44,974 nucleotides of DNA. Origin: Collinsella sp. (GTDB lineage Bacteria; Actinomycetota; Coriobacteriia; Coriobacteriales; Coriobacteriaceae). The stretch covers positions 32,244 through 77,217 of the forward strand of contig DXLP01000006.1 in the NCBI GenBank assembly GCA_019414645.1, given 5' to 3'. Shown in pieces: positions 41,564-44,974 of this stretch (within the stretch, counting starts at the first letter, position 1; the number at the start of each line of letters is the position of its first letter). The translations under genes and the position numbers were made by a program. Under the pieces are notes generated by a model that did no database searches, was not told the DNA's origin, and saw only the letters and a program-made list of their open reading frames with translations.

Positions 41564-42526
41564 CTATTCTACCAACCCGAGCGATTCTGTCAACCTGCGA
41601 AGGAACTCGAGCGCGGAGCGAGCTGCGGCGTCGGGCCCCTTGTCGGGCAGCGCCTCGGTTTCTCCGTCGGCCCTGGCGAACATCTCGGCGAGCTCGGATG
41701 CGGCGCGCGAGCGCGAGGAGCCTTCGGGTACCAAGCCGGAGTGCGCCACGAGCACGGTCGCGACCTCCTGCATGGCCGTATTCCCCATCCACTTCCTCCT
41801 GGTCGCCTTGGGGATTCCCACGGCGGCGACCCTTCGGGAGACGCCACTGGACGCCGAGCCCCGGGCGGCGCCCCTCTCGGCGAAGCAGTTGATCAGGCAC
41901 GAGCCGTGCGCGGCGCAGTTGCGGACGGACTTCACGCGCTTGAGGTCGTAGTGGGAGGCCTCGAAGCGCCTGTCGCCCCATCGCCTGGCGCAGAAGCGCA
42001 CGAAGTCGATGAGGGTGCCGAACGAGGTGAGCTCAAGGAAGGCCCAGGCAGGCATGTCGCCGGAGTACTTCGCGTAGAGGCTCGAGCTGTAGGGGCTGCG
42101 GCCGCTCATCTTGAGCTCGCGCAGGCGGTACTCCCTGTTTGCAGTGGTAAGCGATGCCATGTAGTCGGCCACGATGGCGTAGCCATCCTCTCCACGGTCC
42201 TCCATCTCGCGAAGCAGTGTCACCTTCTGGAAGTGCTCGATGTCGAGCGTCATGCCGAGCAGGGCGTGGCGTAGCTCCTGGTCGAGCGCCGCGAGCAGGC
42301 GTAGCTGGCCGAAGTCGAGGTCTACGTAGCGGCCGTCGCGCGGGCCTCCCTCGTATTTCGAGAAGAGTTTGCGATAGGATGCGAGCTTGAAGAAGTTGCA
42401 CTTGTCGCGCAGGTAGTCCTCGGCCTCTTCCTCGGAACACAGCTCGAAGGCTACGCCCTTCTGCTTGAGGTGCTCTATCTGCTGCTCGATCGTGAGGATC
42501 GGCTTCCTATCGTGGGGTTCGGCCAT
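41564..42526 (-). CDS. AbiF/AbiD-type abortive infection protein (Abi_2 family, HEPN)
   Basis: The 320-residue product opens with the Abi_2 pattern: LTIEQQIEHLKQKGVAFELCSEEEAEDYLRDKCNFFKLASYRKLF. It continues with LDQELRHALLGMTLDIEHFQKVTLL and WAFLELTSFGTLIDFVRFC. The HEPN RNase motif is present as VRNCAAHGS (Arg202-Asn203-x-x-Ala-His207). It would act as an RNA-cleaving toxin upon phage infection. AbiF proteins are known to be linked with a conserved RNA and are regarded as related to Cas13-type HEPN effectors. AGGAG precedes ATG 42526. Two structured RNAs follow the gene. Confidence 0.9.
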   Translation of the reverse strand: MAEPHDRKPILTIEQQIEHLKQKGVAFELCSEEEAEDYLRDKCNFFKLASYRKLFSKYEGGPRDGRYVDLDFGQLRLLAALDQELRHALLGMTLDIEHFQKVTLLREMEDRGEDGYAIVADYMASLTTANREYRLRELKMSGRSPYSSSLYAKYSGDMPAWAFLELTSFGTLIDFVRFCARRWGDRRFEASHYDLKRVKSVRNCAAHGSCLINCFAERGAARGSASSGVSRRVAAVGIPKATRRKWMGNTAMQEVATVLVAHSGLVPEGSSRSRAASELAEMFARADGETEALPDKGPDAAARSALEFLRRLTESLGLVE

Positions 42527-42557
42527 GCTCGTTCTCCTGTCATAAAAAGTATTGCCT

Positions 42558-42566
42558 ATTTTACCA
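42558..42566 (-). promoter_or_regulatory. Extended -10 promoter of abiF
   Basis: The minus strand reads TGGTAAAAT, an extended -10, about 32 bases before the start codon. No clear -35 is present. The AGGAGAAC ribosome binding site matches that of the DUF3800 gene. Confidence 0.55.
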
Positions 42567-42602
42567 GCATGTTCTCGACATTCGGTGAAGGCCTCATCGT
42601 CG

Positions 42603-43001
42603 ACTCATGGGCAAGCCGCCTGATACGACTCCCTTTCCCTGCCAGCAGCGCAGTCGCCTGACCTGCGGCTTTGGAATCGCGTTGGAAGCCGCCCTCGACC
42701 AATCATTTGCAGTTGTTGCGAGTGGCTTGTGCGTGATGCTGCGGTTGAGTTCCAGAAACGGGCGATTCCGCCCAATCGGGCATCCGAATCACGGCCGGAA
42801 GCTCCTTTGGGACAAAAACAAAAACTCAAAGCCCTGAGTTTGAAAAAAGTTTTTGAAGTTGTCCCAGCTTTTGTCCCCGAAGCCGACGAGACGCGACATC
42901 GCGTCATTCGGCGGCACGCGTTCCGTGTCGATGCCGAAAACTGGGTGCAACTGGAATGACGGGACGACAGAACCAAAGCCACCAGCGAAATAGTGGGAAT
43001 A
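42603..43001. repeat. About 390-bp repeated module, copy B (5' of abiF)
   Basis: Collinear with 33166-33557. The central block around 42808-42895 is almost identical to copy A. See copy A for the layout. The module ends just before a strong terminator. Confidence 0.85.
42607..42837 (+). CDS. 76-aa protein encoded by repeat module B (uncertain)
   Basis: It reads MGKPPDTTPFPCQQRSRLTC ... LLWDKNKNSKP, gap-free against the module A protein. Conservative changes (E/D, M/L, I/V, L/F) and synonymous third-base changes suggest the frame matters, but there is no clear ribosome binding site. It is read away from abiF. Confidence 0.4.
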   Translation: MGKPPDTTPFPCQQRSRLTCGFGIALEAALDQSFAVVASGLCVMLRLSSRNGRFRPIGHPNHGRKLLWDKNKNSKP

Positions 43002-43003
43002 AC

Positions 43004-43039
43004 AGCCCTCGAACCCTTTGGTTCGAGGGCTTTCTTTTT
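43004..43039 (+). terminator. Strong intrinsic terminator after module B
   Basis: AGCCCTCGAACC (43004-43015) and GGTTCGAGGGCT (43020-43031) pair perfectly around a 4-base loop, followed by TTTCTTTTT. It would end a rightward transcript across module B, which supports transcription of that strand. Confidence 0.88.
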
Positions 43040-43335
43040 GCATCTCTACCTGGGAAAACGACCCAATTATTCCCGTGTGTCCCTACTGGGCGGTACAACG
43101 GAGTACTCGGCGGTACGGGAATAATTAGGCCCTGCGGGAATAATTCACAATTCGGGTCCCCCGAAGGCCGATTTCGAGCGGATGAAACTGACTTGAAACT
43201 GCGAGGCGGATTCAAGCCCTCTTCAATTGCATTCGCCCAGGTCAACAAATGGGAATAAAGAAATGCGAAAATCAGTTTCCGCAGTTTCAGTGACCCCGAA
43301 TGCCGCCGAATAACGCCGTGTATTCTGAGCGTATT
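43040..43335. other. Gene-free stretch with short dispersed repeats
   Basis: Contains CGGGAATAATT at 43116-43126 and 43135-43145 and inverted at 43065-43075. It also has four copies of GAAACTG, two direct (43184, 43195) and two inverted (43273, 43282). They look like regulator sites or a recombination relic. No gene is supported. Confidence 0.45.
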
Positions 43336-43370
43336 GCTTGCATTGTTGCATTATTTTCCACAATGCAAGC
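43336..43370. promoter_or_regulatory. Inverted repeat operator in front of abiEi
   Basis: GCTTGCATTGT (43336-43346) and ACAATGCAAGC (43360-43370) are perfect 11-base arms with a 13-base spacer, ending one base before the abiEi ATG. AbiEi antitoxins repress their own operon by binding such inverted repeats. Confidence 0.7.
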
Positions 43371-43983
43371 ATGGAATAAATCGAAGTCATACGAGCCACC
43401 AACGACATCGCCTCTTCCCAAAGGGGGCTCTTCACATCTGTGCAGGCGAAGGTGCTCGGCGTCGAGCGGTACGCGCTCTCGAGGCGGGAAGGGCTCGGCA
43501 ACATAGAGAGGCTCGCGAAGGGCGTCTACCGCATGGGCGGCTCGCCGAGCACGCGGGAGGAGGACGTCCTCGCGGCCTGACTGTCGATCGACCCGGGGAG
43601 GCGCCCCGTCGCCATGGGGGCGACGGCTGCATGGCTCTACGGCATCGGCGAGGTCAGCCCCTCGCCCTACGAGTTCTGCACGCCCGAGAGAAAGCAGACT
43701 AAGCGCCCGAACCTGATTCATCAGGAAGCGCCGCCTCGACCCGAAGGACGTGGCGATCGTCTCGGACATCCCGGCGACGAGGCCCTGGCTCACGGTGGTG
43801 GACCTGATAGACTCCGGGGAGGAACTGAGCCTGGTCGCGAACGTGCTCGCGGACGCGCTCGAAAGGGGCCTCGTCGAAGACGAGGGCGCGCTGAGGGAGA
43901 AAATCGACGCCGGGGGGGCAAAAGCCGGGATGCCGGCGGGGGCCAGCCTGTACGATTCGTTAGCTAGGAGGCGGGAAGAATGA
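43371..43983 (+). pseudogene. Broken AbiEi-type antitoxin gene (type IV toxin-antitoxin)
   Basis: After ATG GAA the frame meets TAA, then reads IEVIRATNDIASSQRGLFTS, KVLGVERYALSRREGLGNIERLAKGVYRMGG (the AbiEi winged-helix start). It stops again at TGA near 43578, where a Trp is expected (LAA-W-LSIDPGRRPVAMGATAAWLYGIG). A frameshift near 43720 moves the rest (RRLDPKDVAIVSDIPATRPWLTVVDLIDSG ... SLARRREE) to another frame. AbiEi is a transcriptional repressor that also neutralises AbiEii. With two stops and a frameshift it cannot make a full protein. Confidence 0.8.
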
Positions 43984-44200
43984 CGTACGAGAACGGCGGT
44001 CAGCTCGACAGGGCCCTGAAGAGGGCCGTTCGCGACAGGGGCGGTGACCCCGGGGACGGCTGTCGTCGGGCTTTGCGCGACCGGTTCCTGCGCAGGGTGT
44101 TCAGCAACCCCGACGGCCGGTTTATCCTCAAGGGCGGAAGCGGGCTGCTCGCGCGCATCCCCGACGGCCGCGTCACGCGCGACATCGACTTCGCGACGGC
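43980..44200 (+). pseudogene. Truncated AbiEii-type nucleotidyltransferase toxin
   Basis: ATG overlaps the abiEi stop (ATGA). The product MTYENGGQLDRALKRAVRDR ... FLRRVFSNPDGRFILKGGSGLLARIPDGRVTRDIDFATA includes the AbiEii start. It has the KGGS and RxTRDIDF nucleotidyltransferase motif, then is cut by inserted DNA at about 44201. Loss of most of the toxin explains why the antitoxin could decay. Confidence 0.85.
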
Positions 44201-44201
44201 A

Positions 44202-44319
44202 TCTGTGTTTGATAGCGTTCAATTTACGGGTTGGGGCTGCGGTGGAAATCCTGGACCAAAAGAGGACCAGGATTTCCACCGCAGCCCCAACCCGAAAATC
44301 AGGCTTGACTAAACACAGA
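44202..44319. mobile_element. MITE-like hairpin element at the abiEii/IS30 junction
   Basis: Ends TCTGTGTTT (44202-44210) and AAACACAGA (44311-44319) are inverted. Inside, perfect 28-base arms (44227-44254 and 44267-44294, starting CGGGTTGGGGCTGCGGTGG) face each other around a 12-base loop. The right end merges with the IS30 transposase remnant, so it may instead be two fused insertion-sequence ends. Confidence 0.6.
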
Positions 44320-44482
44320 CGGTCTGCTGCGCGAGTACTTCCCGAAGGGGACCGGCTTCTCTGCGGTCTCGGACGAGGAGGTCGAGCGGGTGTACGATGC
44401 CATCAACCGCAGGCCCCACAAGCGCCTGGGGTTCAGGACGCCCTACGAGGTCCACTACTCAGGGGTGTTGCAGTTGCTCTGA
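44312..44482 (+). pseudogene. C-terminal fragment of an IS30-family transposase
   Basis: The frame NTDGLLREYFPKGTGFSAVS ... INRRPHKRLGFRTPYEVHYS to TGA 44480-44482 is the typical end of IS30 transposases, including the last catalytic Glu region. The N-terminal two thirds are missing. The insertion or deletion of this element removed the 3' end of abiEii and the 5' end of the following DUF3800 gene. Confidence 0.88.
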
Positions 44483-44492
44483 GAATTCAAGC

Positions 44493-44903
44493 TCGAAAAG
44501 GCGCAAGCAAAGGTATCTTGACTACGCTCTAAAGCGTGGCGTGAAGTCCGGCATCGTTGACGCGCTGAGGCTTCAGGGAATTGCCGCGAGTGAGGTTGAC
44601 GCGGTTTCTGTTGTGGTTGACGAGCATTCGACTTCGATCGACGGAAAGTACAACCTGGCAGAATCGATTGATGAGGAGCTGAGCTGCGGCATGTTCAATC
44701 CAACGTGGCAGACCTCCTACCCTCCTGTATTTAGCGACTGGCTGCCCAAGATTCCAGTCTCCTATGTCGACTCCTCCAAGGTGGCTATGGTGAGAGCGGC
44801 TGACGTGACGGCGAACTGGGCATTTATGGCCGAGCGCGACAAAGAGACATATCCGCGAGCCTACGAGATGCTATCAAAGGCGACGGTCCTCGGGCTTCTG
44901 TAG
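44493..44903 (+). pseudogene. DUF3800-family gene, 5'-truncated by the IS30 remnant
   Basis: The frame KRRKQRYLDYALKRGVKSGI ... VDAVSVVVDEHSTSIDGKYNLAES (central acidic strand) ... IPVSYVDSSKVAMVRAADVTANWAFMA (typical DUF3800 C-terminal DSK/AAD motif) ends at TAG 44903. The N-terminal DESG strand is lost. This is a second, different DUF3800 protein in the island. No copy of the structured RNA is evident in the 71 bases after it. Confidence 0.78.
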
Positions 44904-44974
44904 CGTTGGACATGTAACTATCTGTCTTTTCAAAAGCCGTGAAGATCTTGGTGGATGATAAATTGCGATTTGTC

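Overview
The window is GC-rich and looks like an accessory region of a Coriobacteriia/Eggerthellaceae-type gut actinobacterium. The evidence is the strong GC third-position bias, the VaFE-repeat surface protein beside a class B sortase, and the Firmicutes-like conjugation module (PrgI, VirB4, Maff2-type, PcfB/DUF3801, VirD4) written in actinobacterial codons. No tRNA, rRNA or CRISPR array was seen. No integrase is present in the window.

Layout. (1) 1-4.4 kb, leftward: a type I restriction-modification operon of an RHH protein, a GIY-YIG/DUF4357 protein, hsdM and a partial hsdS whose two half-domains start with a near-identical 72-bp repeat. (2) 4.5-10.2 kb: a maintenance and mobilisation module with a YraN-like protein, palindromic sites, parA-parB, a candidate oriT, mobC, a MOBP-type relaxase and small accessory genes. 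(3) 10.2-13.9 kb, leftward: a Mef(A)-like efflux pump and an Msr(D)-like ABC-F protein behind a strong promoter and a probable 11-residue leader peptide. (4) 13.9-15.8 kb: two adjacent genes, each broken by one in-frame stop. (5) 15.8-31.6 kb, leftward: the conjugation operon (helix-turn-helix genes, an initiator-like gene with internal 33-bp iterons, helicase loader, PcfB, VirD4, Maff2-type, PrgI, VirB4, NlpC/P60 hydrolase, VirB6-like, VaFE surface protein, sortase B). (6) 32-45 kb: a defence and accessory island with DUF3800, a GyrI-like protein, a lantibiotic-immunity ABC transporter with a two-component system, a frameshifted ToxN/AbiQ-like gene, YjdF with a probable riboswitch, AbiF (Abi_2, HEPN), a decayed AbiE pair, IS30 debris and the tail of a second DUF3800 gene.

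Most notable signals. (a) Three related RNA genes of about 60 nt, each with a sigma-70-like promoter and an intrinsic terminator, lie directly downstream of the otherwise unrelated DUF3800 and AbiF genes. Both genes are also preceded by the same roughly 390-bp module, so they look like two versions of one RNA-associated defence cassette with swapped effectors. (b) Four 19-bp palindromes at exact 33-bp spacing lie inside the initiator-like gene, a probable replication origin. (c) The 15-bp site GGGACAATTTGTCCC sits in three conjugation genes, always encoding DKLS with AT-rich codons, and resembles a palindrome upstream of parA. It may be a distributed partition or regulatory site.

The element therefore appears to combine self-replication, partition, conjugation and antibiotic resistance. 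It is flanked by restriction-modification and by an island of RNA-linked abortive-infection systems, several of them decaying.
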